Source of the DNA: Reichenbachiella agariperforans | GTDB taxonomy: Bacteria; Bacteroidota; Bacteroidia; Cytophagales; Cyclobacteriaceae | Assembly (NCBI RefSeq): GCF_900142205.1 | Contig: NZ_FRAA01000004.1 | Coordinates: forward strand, 1 to 64,000 | Length of the DNA: 64,000 nucleotides | Direction of reading: 5' to 3' | Part shown: one piece after another, positions 27,048-35,718 of the stretch | How the letters are laid out: each line of letters begins with the position of its first letter | How positions within the stretch are numbered: position 1 is the first letter of the stretch | Notes under the pieces: generated by a model | Told to the model about the DNA's origin: nothing | Seen by the model: the letters and a program-made list of their open reading frames with translations, nothing else | Database searches by the model: none | Position numbers and translations under genes: made by a program

Positions 27048-30000
27048 ATGATTTTCAAACCTAAACATATCAAGTACATATTGGCAATAGTCACTATGTG
27101 TTTGTCCATACACTATCGGACAATCGCCAATGGTACTCACGACAATATCTGGTTCAATCATTTGGGCATATCCCAAGGGCTTTCACATGCCAATGTCAAA
27201 ACGATCCTACAAGACAGCGAAGGCTACATATGGATTGGCACCTTCGATGGACTCAATAAATATGATGGATACCAAATCACTACCTATAACAACGACCATT
27301 ATCACCCCAAATCCATCTCATCCAATTTCATCACAGATATAATAGAGGATCAGCAAGGATATCTATGGGTGGCAACTAGCTATGGTATCAACCGGTTCGA
27401 TAAAAAAACAGGGCAATTCGACCGTGTTATGCACAGTACTGAAAACACCAATAGTATCAGCAACAATTCAGTCTGGTCGCTTCTGGAAGATCAAAATGGC
27501 AACATCTGGGCAGGGACATTTGGTGGTGGACTCAATAAGATAGAAAACCTCGATCAATTCCCCAACCTAAAGATTACTCGATATCAAAATTCCCCCCGAG
27601 ACTCCACTAGTCTATCAAAAGACTGGGTAATGAACATCTACGAAGACCAAGAAGGCTCACTATGGATAGGTACAGTTGGGCAATACATCAACCGTTACAA
27701 CCCAACTCATGACCATTTCGAGAGGATCATACTACAAGATGGGGATCAGATTAATAGTAGTGTTTGGGACATTACAGAAGACAAAAATGGCAATATCTGG
27801 ATAGGGGCTGAGGGTGGACTGAGTAAACTTGAAAAAAGCACGCAGAAAATCACTAATTATACTTACTCCCCAGATGAAAAGAACGGTATTAGCCAAGGAC
27901 AGATAAGATCACTTTGTTTTGATTCGAAAGATAATCTTTGGGTAGGTTCTCAATTCGGGTTAAACCTCTACAACCCTACTGACGATAGTTTTTCACATTT
28001 TAAACATGATGATATCAATGGGCTATCGATTAGCAGTGATGAAGCTTGGTGCATCTACGAAGATCACAATGGCACCATATGGATTGGCACTTATAGTGGA
28101 GGCGTTAGCTATTTTCACCCTAGCTATACTTCGTTCAAACACATCACCTATAACCCACTCGATCAACAAGGAATTCAAGGCAACAACATTACCTCATTTG
28201 CTCAAGATCAAGACAATAAACTATGGATTGCTGTAGATCACAGTGGACTGGATCGATATGACCCTGCTACGCACGAATATACCCATTACACTGCAGACAT
28301 CAATGATCCCAATAGCTTGAGTGGTGTCTCCGTCATGGAAGTATTCATTGATTCCCATGAGTACGTTTGGCTGGGTATCTACAACCAAGGATTGAACCGA
28401 CTAGACCCGAAAACCAACGAAATCAAAAAATATTTTGCCAGCTACTCTGATCAAGGAAAACTAAACAATGGCAATGTATGGTCTATCGAAGAAGATGAGA
28501 AAGGCGACCTATGGATAGGAACTATTGGTGGTGGGCTCAATAAATATATCCGCAACGAAGATAAGTTCATCAGTTTTGGGTGGAACTACGAAGATCCGTC
28601 TGCACTTAGCAACGAAAACATCTGGTCTATTTTTATAGAAAATGAAAACACACTCTGGTTAGCCACTAGCCATGGACTAAATAGAATGAATAGAAATACG
28701 GGGGAGTTTAAGCGATTTCTTCATGACGAGAGCGACAGTACAAGCATCTCTAACAATGCGATTCATACAATTTTTCAAGACTCCAAAGATAGGATATGGG
28801 TTGGCACCCAAGGTGGTGGGCTTAACCTATTCAACCCTGAAAAAGAAAACTTCTCCCATTTCGCAGCAATTGATGGTTTAGCGAATGAGAATATTTCGAG
28901 TATTCTCGAGGATGACCATGGCAATCTATGGATTAGTACCAACGGAGGAATCAGTAAATTCGACCCAGAGACCAGAGCAATACGAAACTTCAGTACGGGG
29001 CTAAGAACCAATCAATTCAACTTAGAGTCATGCATCAAGACTCATGACGGAAAAATGCACTTTGGTGGAACCAATGGGTACAATTCCTTTCACCCAGACA
29101 GCATCATTGACTCGCGCCAAAACGCTAGAGTTGCTATTACCAACTTTCAAATATTCAACAAAACTGTTCCGCTAGAAAACTATACAACAAAAAGTTCAGA
29201 TGATATTCCTACGATTAAACTAACAGATGAACAGTCCGTTTTTAGTTTCGAATTTTCATCGCTCAACTACATAGATCCAGATCAAGTTAAGTACGCCTAT
29301 CGCTTATACAACTTCGAACAGGACTGGATAGAGACAGACGCCAAACGTAGGTTCGTCACCTATACCAACATTACGCCAGGAGAATACCTTTTGAGTATCA
29401 AGGCATCGGACAGCGAAGGCCAATGGTCTGACACCATTACCAAACTAAGAGTCATTATTCTCCCGCCGTGGTATAATACTTGGTGGTTCAAGCTCTACGT
29501 TCTTTTAGCAGGTCTGACCTTGATCTATTTCATCTACCAACTCAGGATGAAATTAATCTATAATCAGAAAAGAGCACTCGAAGAAGAAGTAAAGTACCGC
29601 ACAGCAGAAGTAGTCAAACAAAAAGAAGAATTGGAACTACAAGCCCAAATGCTAACCCAATACAATCAAGATATTTTGACCAAAAACAATCTTTTAGAAG
29701 ATCTCCATCGACAAAAAGACGGAATGATAGGCGTAGTAGCTCATGACCTCCGTGCTCCGTTAAACAACATTAAAGGACTGATCCATCTGGTCACAAAGTC
29801 CGGTGAAACTAACGAAGAACAAGAGAAATACATTCAACTGATAAGGAGACTTATCAATCAAGGCGATCTACTCATCAGTGACTTGCTCTATGTCAATGGG
29901 ATGAAACAGTTCGATATCAAATTGAAAACGATAGAATTCAACCTAAATGAGTTCATCAATACGTGGATAGAAAATTATCAAAATGACTTGGCAAAGAAAG

Positions 30001-30398
30001 AGCAAACGCTAGTGCTCACTAACGATCTACAACAGCTAGAGATTAAGTCGGACAAGGACGTACTCACACGGATATTAGACAATATATTCACCAATGCCAT
30101 GAAGTTTGCTCAGCCTGGGACTAGCATCTTTCTATCCCTTCAATCATCCGATAAGCACTTCTGTATTAGCATCAAAGACCAAGGACCAGGAATTAGTCCA
30201 GAAGACCAAAAAATCATGTTTGAGATGTTTCAAAAGCTCTCTGCAAAGCCCACTGCAGGCGAAGGATCCAGCGGACTGGGGCTTTCGATCGTTAAGGCCT
30301 TAGTCCATAAACTTAACGGAGAGATTGAGGTAAAAAGTGAACTCGGTCATGGGACAGAATTCATCATCACATTTCCTATTCAGGCCGAACTCACCTAA
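27048..30398 (+). CDS. Sensor histidine kinase with two-component-regulator propeller
   Basis: 1116 residues. An N-terminal hydrophobic segment (~10-27) is followed by about 14 Reg_prop-type repeats (pattern I.ED..G.LWIGT.GGGLNK) over ~35-680. A Y_Y_Y domain follows at ~720-800 (FSFEFSSLNYIDPDQVKYAYRL). A membrane segment lies at ~812-832 (WWFKLYVLLAGLTLIYFIYQL), then a coiled coil (~835-880). The HisKA box has His899 (VVAHDLRAPLNNIKGL). The HATPase domain ends the protein (NIFTNAMKFAQPG, IKDQGPGISPE, SSGLGLSIVKALV). Unlike classic hybrid two-component systems of Bacteroidota, it has no receiver and no AraC domain, so a separate regulator is needed; none is adjacent. It may sense a substrate tied to the preceding receptor. 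Confidence 0.92.
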   Translation: MIFKPKHIKYILAIVTMCLSIHYRTIANGTHDNIWFNHLGISQGLSHANVKTILQDSEGYIWIGTFDGLNKYDGYQITTYNNDHYHPKSISSNFITDIIEDQQGYLWVATSYGINRFDKKTGQFDRVMHSTENTNSISNNSVWSLLEDQNGNIWAGTFGGGLNKIENLDQFPNLKITRYQNSPRDSTSLSKDWVMNIYEDQEGSLWIGTVGQYINRYNPTHDHFERIILQDGDQINSSVWDITEDKNGNIWIGAEGGLSKLEKSTQKITNYTYSPDEKNGISQGQIRSLCFDSKDNLWVGSQFGLNLYNPTDDSFSHFKHDDINGLSISSDEAWCIYEDHNGTIWIGTYSGGVSYFHPSYTSFKHITYNPLDQQGIQGNNITSFAQDQDNKLWIAVDHSGLDRYDPATHEYTHYTADINDPNSLSGVSVMEVFIDSHEYVWLGIYNQGLNRLDPKTNEIKKYFASYSDQGKLNNGNVWSIEEDEKGDLWIGTIGGGLNKYIRNEDKFISFGWNYEDPSALSNENIWSIFIENENTLWLATSHGLNRMNRNTGEFKRFLHDESDSTSISNNAIHTIFQDSKDRIWVGTQGGGLNLFNPEKENFSHFAAIDGLANENISSILEDDHGNLWISTNGGISKFDPETRAIRNFSTGLRTNQFNLESCIKTHDGKMHFGGTNGYNSFHPDSIIDSRQNARVAITNFQIFNKTVPLENYTTKSSDDIPTIKLTDEQSVFSFEFSSLNYIDPDQVKYAYRLYNFEQDWIETDAKRRFVTYTNITPGEYLLSIKASDSEGQWSDTITKLRVIILPPWYNTWWFKLYVLLAGLTLIYFIYQLRMKLIYNQKRALEEEVKYRTAEVVKQKEELELQAQMLTQYNQDILTKNNLLEDLHRQKDGMIGVVAHDLRAPLNNIKGLIHLVTKSGETNEEQEKYIQLIRRLINQGDLLISDLLYVNGMKQFDIKLKTIEFNLNEFINTWIENYQNDLAKKEQTLVLTNDLQQLEIKSDKDVLTRILDNIFTNAMKFAQPGTSIFLSLQSSDKHFCISIKDQGPGISPEDQKIMFEMFQKLSAKPTAGEGSSGLGLSIVKALVHKLNGEIEVKSELGHGTEFIITFPIQAELT

Positions 30399-30399
30399 T

Positions 30400-31638
30400 T
30401 CACTTCTTCTTTTTCTTCTTTTTGGCTGGTTTTGGTCGAGTTTCTTCGTTGACAATCAAGCTCTTCCAGTCTCTCTCCTGACTCGCACTCAGTTCTACCG
30501 TATCGGCATAGGCTACTTTATCGATTTCCAATACACGGATAGGTTTCGAGACATACGTTTCAATTTCTTTGAGGAGTTCTTTTTCTTCAGTACTACAAAA
30601 CGACATGGCCTGTCCCTTGTTCTTGCCACGCCCTGTTCTACCTACACGGTGGACATAAAACTCAGGATCCTCTGGTAGATCATAATTGACCACATAGTCA
30701 ACATTGGGTATATCAATACCCCTTGCAGTCACGTCAGTAGCAATCAAAAGATTGTTCTTCCCAGACCTAAAATCAGACATCACTGTATTTCTTTGGCTCT
30801 GTTCCTTGCCACTGTGTATAGTGTCCGCTTTGATATCCACCCGCTGCATAGCCGCTAGCACACGTTCAGCTCTCACCTTAGTCCTGACGAATACTAGTAT
30901 CTTTTTATCAGGGTTTTCATCCACTACCCTTTCGAGGAAAAAACGCTTGTCATCCATTTCTACAAACGCTACAAAATGCTCTACATTCTTAGACACAGGG
31001 TCTTTTGGTGAGATTTGAATTCTAATGGGCTTATTGACCAGAGAATAAGCTACCTTTTTGATCTTCTCATCTATCGTAGCAGAAAAGAAAAGTGTTTGTC
31101 GCTTCTTTGGTAGCATTTTGATAAGATCCTGAATATCCTTGATGAACCCCAATGCCAACATGTGATCCGCCTCGTCTAAGATGAGTTGCTCTACGCGATT
31201 AAAATGGATATAGCCCTGACTCGCCAAATCAAACATTCGCCCCGGTGTGGACACCAATACATCGACTTGCTTCGACAACTTCTGTATCTGGGCATCCTGA
31301 TCTACTCCACCATACAACCCGAAAATTTTAACCTTGGTCCCTTTGGCGATACGCTCAAAGGCTTGAGAAATCTGAATGGCCAACTCACGAGTAGGCACCA
31401 TTACCACGCACCGTATACCATCTTCTCGCTTGGCATTGCGGGACCTTTGTATGCGTTCGATTACAGGGATAGCAAATGCAGCCGTTTTTCCAGTGCCCGT
31501 TTGAGCAATGGCCAAAACATCCTCCCCTTTTAGTATAGCGGGGATGGACTTGAACTGGATATCGGTTGGTCGAAGTAGACCCATTTTGGTCAAATTCGAC
31601 TTTATTTCATCGGCAATATTATAATCCTCGAACTTCAT
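30400..31638 (-). CDS. DEAD-box RNA helicase, RhlE-like
   Basis: 412 residues. ATP-dependent RNA unwinding. All core motifs are present: Q-motif GLLRPTDIQFKSIP, motif I AQTGTGKTAAF, Ia VPTRELAIQ, Ib STPGRM, motif II LDEADHML, motif III FFSATI, then the second RecA domain with VFVRTK, IATDVTARGIDIP and YVHRVGRTGRGKNKG. The C-terminus ends in a Lys-only run after PKPA, a common RNA-binding tail. It converges with the propeller kinase gene with one base between stop codons. Likely roles are ribosome assembly or mRNA turnover. Confidence 0.93.
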   Translation of the reverse strand: MKFEDYNIADEIKSNLTKMGLLRPTDIQFKSIPAILKGEDVLAIAQTGTGKTAAFAIPVIERIQRSRNAKREDGIRCVVMVPTRELAIQISQAFERIAKGTKVKIFGLYGGVDQDAQIQKLSKQVDVLVSTPGRMFDLASQGYIHFNRVEQLILDEADHMLALGFIKDIQDLIKMLPKKRQTLFFSATIDEKIKKVAYSLVNKPIRIQISPKDPVSKNVEHFVAFVEMDDKRFFLERVVDENPDKKILVFVRTKVRAERVLAAMQRVDIKADTIHSGKEQSQRNTVMSDFRSGKNNLLIATDVTARGIDIPNVDYVVNYDLPEDPEFYVHRVGRTGRGKNKGQAMSFCSTEEKELLKEIETYVSKPIRVLEIDKVAYADTVELSASQERDWKSLIVNEETRPKPAKKKKKKK

Positions 31639-31697
31639 TTTGCATATCTTAATAGCTGATGCAAAGCTAAGGATTAAATCCTGCCCAATAAGTATAA

Positions 31698-32282
31698 TTA
31701 GTGATTGAGGCGGTTCTCGTGAATCGTATTCAGTGCAGTTTGAAGTTCTCGTTTTAGCTTAACCTGTATCTCTCTAGCATTATCTTTATGCTCCTTAAAC
31801 TCTTCGTCTAGCGCATCCAAAGACGCTCGTGAAAGAGTCGTTACTCGGTTACTTCTCGTGTACATATAATAGCACACACCTACAGCGACAGCCAGAATAA
31901 AAATGATCAACCATACGATGACATTGTATGAAGCCTTGTTCATTTCGATCCCGATGAAGGTAATACTCTCATTGAGTGTCTCACTCAATGTTAACTCTCC
32001 TTCTATCGTAGATAGTTTAGCTGTTAACGAAGAGATTTGGCCATTTAGAGATGTGATCTCTGATTTTAGTGAAGCAATTTCTTCATTTTTCACCCGAACT
32101 GTATCACTTGCTATCTTCCAAAACTCTTGTAATTTAGGTGTCTTTACCAGCTTATACTCCTGCCACGAAGAGGTGTTGTTTTCATAGAATTTTTGAAACT
32201 GATCATCAATCGTTTCTTGACCGACTGCAAAGTGGCAAGTGAACAACATTAACATACATAGGGCAGCAATATTTCGAATCAT
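31698..32282 (-). CDS. Coiled-coil membrane protein of unknown function
   Basis: 194 residues from the ATG at 32282, which gives a signal peptide (MIRNIAALCMLMLFTCHFAVGQ); a start at 32351 would precede it with 23 polar residues. The central part is a heptad-like coiled coil (~60-105: VKNEEIASLKSEITSLNGQISSL...). A membrane span follows (VIVWLIIFILAVAVGVCYYMY), then a charged helical cytoplasmic tail (DALDEEFKEHKDNAREIQVKLKRELQ). It probably places a coiled coil outside the inner membrane with a helical tail inside. No recognised family. It lies 59 bases upstream of the helicase gene. Confidence 0.72.
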   Translation of the reverse strand: MIRNIAALCMLMLFTCHFAVGQETIDDQFQKFYENNTSSWQEYKLVKTPKLQEFWKIASDTVRVKNEEIASLKSEITSLNGQISSLTAKLSTIEGELTLSETLNESITFIGIEMNKASYNVIVWLIIFILAVAVGVCYYMYTRSNRVTTLSRASLDALDEEFKEHKDNAREIQVKLKRELQTALNTIHENRLNH

Positions 32283-33005
32283 ATCTAGGGGTTTATTATA
32301 CAGTAATCCCCCAAAATTAATGCAATATTTTCTTTCCCTGATGCTATCCATTGAATTATGAAAATATTGTCACCCCTAGACAATATTCTAACAGAGAATT
32401 ATGAATACAAATCACTAGCCACTCCGAAGATTCTAATTAGCAAACTACTACCAATTGCGTATTTGAAATCTAGGCCATCTTCTTTCTTCCAACACCGAGC
32501 ATTGGCCGCTATATAATCAACTTGATGTTCAATCGACTCTATGTCTGACATTGAGTAAAAATTCGTAAACCCATCGGTAGCTGAAGCTAAGCTTACCCGA
32601 GCCCCAACCTAAGCTTACAACAGGGTGAACCTAAGCTTACAACAGGGTGGAACTAAGCTTACCTCGACCCTGAGGTAAGGCAACATGGGAGCCGAACTAA
32701 GCTTAGGTTGGACAGGTCAGGTCTCACCCCCCTCCCAACCCAAAATATAGCACCCATCTCATAGCGTATTGTGATATACCAAGGGATTTGCCTGTAGCCT
32801 TGGGATATATCGACAGGAAATACTAGTTTGGCTTTACCAAGCCGATCAGCAGTCGGCTTCCCGCAGCATCATTCGAGAAGAGAAAACATTTTTTTAACCG
32901 TATATAAACACGTGCAAACGGGTTTATTATACATTTGATGCAGTGCGCATTATAGTGCACTGTGTACTTTACATAAGTGTTATCAGCAATACTCAGAAAC
33001 ATTCT
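32283..33005. other. Long non-coding stretch with repeat array and hairpins
   Basis: 723 bases upstream of the OLD-like gene, with no convincing coding frame. It holds the 22-bp-period array (32565-32718) and a hairpin GATATACCAAGG/CCTTGGGATATATC (32773-32811). Another hairpin is AAGCCG/CGGCTT (32839-32859). The inverted repeat CAGTGC/GCACTG (32941-32962) lies close to the start of the next gene and could be an operator. Confidence 0.6.
32565..32718. repeat. Tandem array with exact 22-bp period and TAAGCTTA core
   Basis: CTAAGCTTA recurs at 32587, 32609, 32631, 32653 and 32697, always a multiple of 22 bases apart. The positions at 32675 and 32565 hold decayed units (GTAAGGCAA, GTAAACCCA). 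The core TAAGCTTA is self-complementary. The other 13 bases vary and carry either a GGG (CAGGGTG in units 32609 and 32631) or a CCC (CGACCCTG in unit 32653). Because 22 is not a multiple of 3, it does not encode a peptide repeat. Confidence 0.85.
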
Positions 33006-34586
33006 ATGCTAAATCTCCAAAACATAAAGGCTGCTAAGAACAACTTGCTAAAGTATGATCCTTCTACATTTTCTGGAAATCAGAACAGCTATCGATATTT
33101 TCTAAACAAAGTTAAGATCAACAATTTCAGGCACATTGATGAGCTTGAGTTTTCAATGGATCATGCAGTTACGGTAATTTCTGGCACGAATAAAATAGGA
33201 AAAACTAGTATTTTATTACTCATCGCTTGTAGTCATGAAAACTTTATGAAGTACGATTCCACTAAACCGGATACAGTTTTCAGAAGACACACATGGCGGG
33301 ACGTTCTGAATTTCACGTCCTATGAATCTGCCGTAAGAAGCTATTCATATGAACTCTTTTGGAGGGTCGGAATAGATCCCAGGCAAGGAGAAGGTAAGCG
33401 TGCAATTGGTAAACAATCTTGGACTGGATTAGGTAAGGCAAGTAAGGATTTAAATAGAATTAATGCTCAAATTAGAGATAAACAGGTTCGGCTGATAGAT
33501 TTAGACCGTTTACTACCTGCAAGAAATTTTTCTAACAGTCTAATTAGAAAGATAGCTCGATATCCTCAAGAACGGGTTCATGAAGATATTGAACAAGCTT
33601 TTAATTATGTTTTTGAGATTCCTAATCCTGTACAAATCCACAAAATTGGTTCTCATATAAATAAGCTGGCTTACTTAATTACTCCAAATGTAGCAGCACT
33701 TAATGAACCATACTCTAGTTACAATGCTGCTTCAGGAGAAGAATCTTTACTAAATATTCTTGTTGATATCTTCGAAGCTCCCAACGATTCTTTAATACTG
33801 ATTGACGAGCTAGAGGCAGCAATTCATCCTAATGTGCAACGTAGATTAGCAGACATTATACAATATGTCTCTTGGCATCACAAAAAGCAGTTCATCCTTA
33901 CAACTCATTCGCCATCATTAATTTCTTCCTTTCCACAGGTGTCTAGAAAATTCATCGACATAGGAGTAAATGGGAAGTATGAAGCTATATCTTCGATTTC
34001 AGTCAATGCAGCATTTTCAAAAATGGACTCTAGAGCTTACCCTTTACTACAACTTTATTGTGAAGATCAAGAGGCCAAATTCATAATTCAAAATATTTTG
34101 ATCAAGGTGAATCAGACCAGAAAACACTTTGACAGGTTAGTCAATATTATAGTTTCTGGTGCTATAAATGAAGTTAAAGGAGATTATGAAAGACACAAGA
34201 AAAATTATCCTCAAATGAGACTGAAGATAGGTTATTGTTGTGTTTTTGACGGAGACTATAAGAATGATCCTAAATATTCCCATTACCACCAGCATCCTAC
34301 CGAACACACCTTCTTCCTTTATCCATATACTGCTCCTGAAAAGTTCCTGATTAAATCATATCTAAATAGTAACCCTAATGCTCAACTAACAACTGCATTA
34401 AACTATTCTGATCATCATGCTTTATTTCAGGAAATGGTTAGTCAAGGATTAGCAGCTAATGAAGATCAGGCACTAAATTTATGCTGGCAGTCCTTCATAG
34501 AGACACCAGAATATTCGAAACTGGAAACAGAATTAACCAAATTTTTAATCGATACGGTAAAGTTTTTCTCTGCACAAAGTGATTAA
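33006..34586 (+). CDS. OLD-family-like AAA ATPase with TOPRIM domain
   Basis: 526 residues from the ATG at 33006; an earlier in-frame start (32943) would run through the inverted repeat. Walker A is at 60-67 (GTNKIGKT). An ABC-type signature (NAASGEESLLNILV), Walker B (SLILIDELEAAIHP) and the His switch (FILTTHSP) follow. The C-terminal third has the TOPRIM acidic set: LLQLYCEDQEAKF for the catalytic Glu and YCCVFDGDYKND for DxD. OLD-family ATPase-nucleases include P2 Old and many phage-defence effectors. It stands alone. The gene is much AT-richer than its neighbours (one 60-base line at 33601 has 16 G+C) and sits in long non-coding flanks, suggesting horizontal arrival. Defence is inferred from family only. 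Confidence 0.85.
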   Translation: MLNLQNIKAAKNNLLKYDPSTFSGNQNSYRYFLNKVKINNFRHIDELEFSMDHAVTVISGTNKIGKTSILLLIACSHENFMKYDSTKPDTVFRRHTWRDVLNFTSYESAVRSYSYELFWRVGIDPRQGEGKRAIGKQSWTGLGKASKDLNRINAQIRDKQVRLIDLDRLLPARNFSNSLIRKIARYPQERVHEDIEQAFNYVFEIPNPVQIHKIGSHINKLAYLITPNVAALNEPYSSYNAASGEESLLNILVDIFEAPNDSLILIDELEAAIHPNVQRRLADIIQYVSWHHKKQFILTTHSPSLISSFPQVSRKFIDIGVNGKYEAISSISVNAAFSKMDSRAYPLLQLYCEDQEAKFIIQNILIKVNQTRKHFDRLVNIIVSGAINEVKGDYERHKKNYPQMRLKIGYCCVFDGDYKNDPKYSHYHQHPTEHTFFLYPYTAPEKFLIKSYLNSNPNAQLTTALNYSDHHALFQEMVSQGLAANEDQALNLCWQSFIETPEYSKLETELTKFLIDTVKFFSAQSD

Positions 34587-34624
34587 AAAAACTGATAATC
34601 GAGTAGACGGCTGACGGTCAAATG

Positions 34625-34750
34625 CCCCCGCTCTTTTAAGCCTTAGCGCAAAGCGAGACCTGAAAGCATATATACAGGACAAGTCTCCAGACTTGCTTAG
34701 TCCTAATTGGCGATCTTCATTGGCTCAATACCCAGCCATAACCATGCGTT
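34625..34750. repeat. Direct repeat ~120 bp, copy A
   Basis: Runs from GCCCCCGCTCTTTTAAG to ACCATGCGTT. Matches copy B at 35013-35130 with a few substitutions and an 8-base difference after GCTTAGTCC. Both contain the hairpins CTTTTAAG.../...AAAG and CAAGTCTCCAGACTTG. Confidence 0.8.
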
Positions 34751-34933
34751 TTTGAGTCAGCCAGCCCCTTCTACGTCATAGCCCGACGTGAGATCGGGCT
34801 ATCTCCATCGGTGAGAACTGATGTGAGCCAATTAGCATTTCTGCGATTAGTGGGGGATTACCCAATCTGTGTCCTCGTACCTCGTCCTTGTTGGGTAATG
34901 ACGGGGAGCGGTGAGCCGTTCCATTCATAAAAA

Positions 34934-34966
34934 AGACCTGACAGGTTTTGAAAACCTGTCAGGTCT
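34934..34966. repeat. Perfect 16-bp-arm hairpin
   Basis: AGACCTGACAGGTTTT (34934-34949), one G, then its exact reverse complement (34951-34966). Hairpins of this GACCTGACAGG type look like dispersed palindromic repeats in Bacteroidota genomes. It could also terminate transcription in either direction. Confidence 0.8.
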
Positions 34967-35012
34967 AAAAAGTATCAACTTGAGTGATAGGATAGCCTCA
35001 TGGCAATCACCC

Positions 35013-35130
35013 CCCCCGCTCTTTTAAGTCTTAGCGCAAAGCGAGACTTAAAAGCATATATACAGGGCAAGTCTCCAGACTTGCTTAGTCCTATCTTCAT
35101 TGGCTCAATACCCAGCCATAACCATGCGTT
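35013..35130. repeat. Direct repeat ~120 bp, copy B
   Basis: Second copy of the 34625-34750 repeat. Here the outer hairpin CTTTTAAGTCT/AGACTTAAAAG is perfect (35021-35054), while copy A has diverged in both arms. Confidence 0.8.
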
Positions 35131-35589
35131 CATCAGGGGATTTATTTCATCACATTTGCAGTCGTAGAATGGATAGATGTTTTTTACCCGACGGCAGTAT
35201 GCAGAAGAAAAGGCTTGGTGGAAGTTCATTTTTTATAGATCAACAAGTCTGAAGACTTGCGTTTTATCAGTAAGTTTCAAGTGATCCTAACGGAACACTT
35301 GAAACAGCGAGGGCTGATTGGGAGGTGGTACCAAAGGAGCTCAATGTCCAAAATCAAGAAGATTTTTTTCACTTCTCGAACAAACCGATGATCTAAAGGG
35401 CTTAATTCATCGATTTTGTAGTGTCATAGGGATGCGAGTCCATTGGTTCCGAGACTTCTATTTGTTCCTGGTCACGTCATCGGGAAAATAGGCAACTTGC
35501 TTACCTATAAAACAATATAATATTTCAAAAAAAACACACAAAAACCACTCCTGACAAATTTTATTTCGTCATGTAGGGCTTTTATATTC

Positions 35590-35694
35590 CCCGGAACGGT
35601 TAGGGGTCGTCCCGGATGACTTTCACCCTTTCCCGGGAGACCTAGAGGGCGTCCCGGGAGGTTTCTGACCCTTCCCGGGAGACATATACCCCTC
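35590..35694. repeat. Tandem array with exact 21-bp period and CCCGG(GA) core
   Basis: CCCGG occurs at 35590, 35611, 35632, 35653 and 35674, exactly 21 bases apart. The last three units share TCCCGGGA, a self-complementary core. The unit ends alternate: odd units finish with GGGGTCGT or GAGGGCGT, even units with CACCCTTT or GACCCTT, giving a 42-bp super-period. No coding meaning seen. Confidence 0.85.
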
Positions 35695-35717
35695 CATGGC
35701 AGGCATGGAGGGGTTTT
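35689..35717. terminator. Hairpin between array and thrC 3' end
   Basis: CCCCTCCATG (35689-35698) and CATGGAGGGG (35704-35713) form a perfect 10-bp stem with a 5-base loop, followed by TTTT on the plus strand. It ends one base before the thrC stop codon and probably serves as the thr operon terminator or as a barrier to plus-strand read-through. Confidence 0.6.
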
Positions 35718-35718
35718 G

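Larger units (their letters stand above)
34587..35718. other. Palindrome-dense non-coding region
   Basis: 1.13 kb without a supported gene. Contains two copies of a ~120-bp direct repeat, a 21-bp-period array at its right end, and perfect hairpins. These are ATAGCCCGA/TCGGGCTAT (34778-34802), CAAGTCT-NN-AGACTTG three times (34680, 35068, 35244), CTTTTAAGTCT/AGACTTAAAAG (35021-35054) and GTTTCAAGTG/CACTTGAAAC (35274-35305). An 84-codon minus-strand frame (34975-35229) overlaps a repeat copy and is not considered a gene. Confidence 0.7.

Noticed and set aside
32565-32718. CRISPR array
   Set aside because: Period is only 22 bases with a 9-base conserved core, no spacer-length variable segments, and no cas genes.
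34625-35130. Integron attC sites or attachment sites
   Set aside because: No integrase, no GTTRRRY core pairs and no cassette genes between the copies.
34975-35229. 84-codon minus-strand frame as a gene
   Set aside because: Its middle is the duplicated non-coding repeat; the equivalent in copy A is interrupted by a stop.
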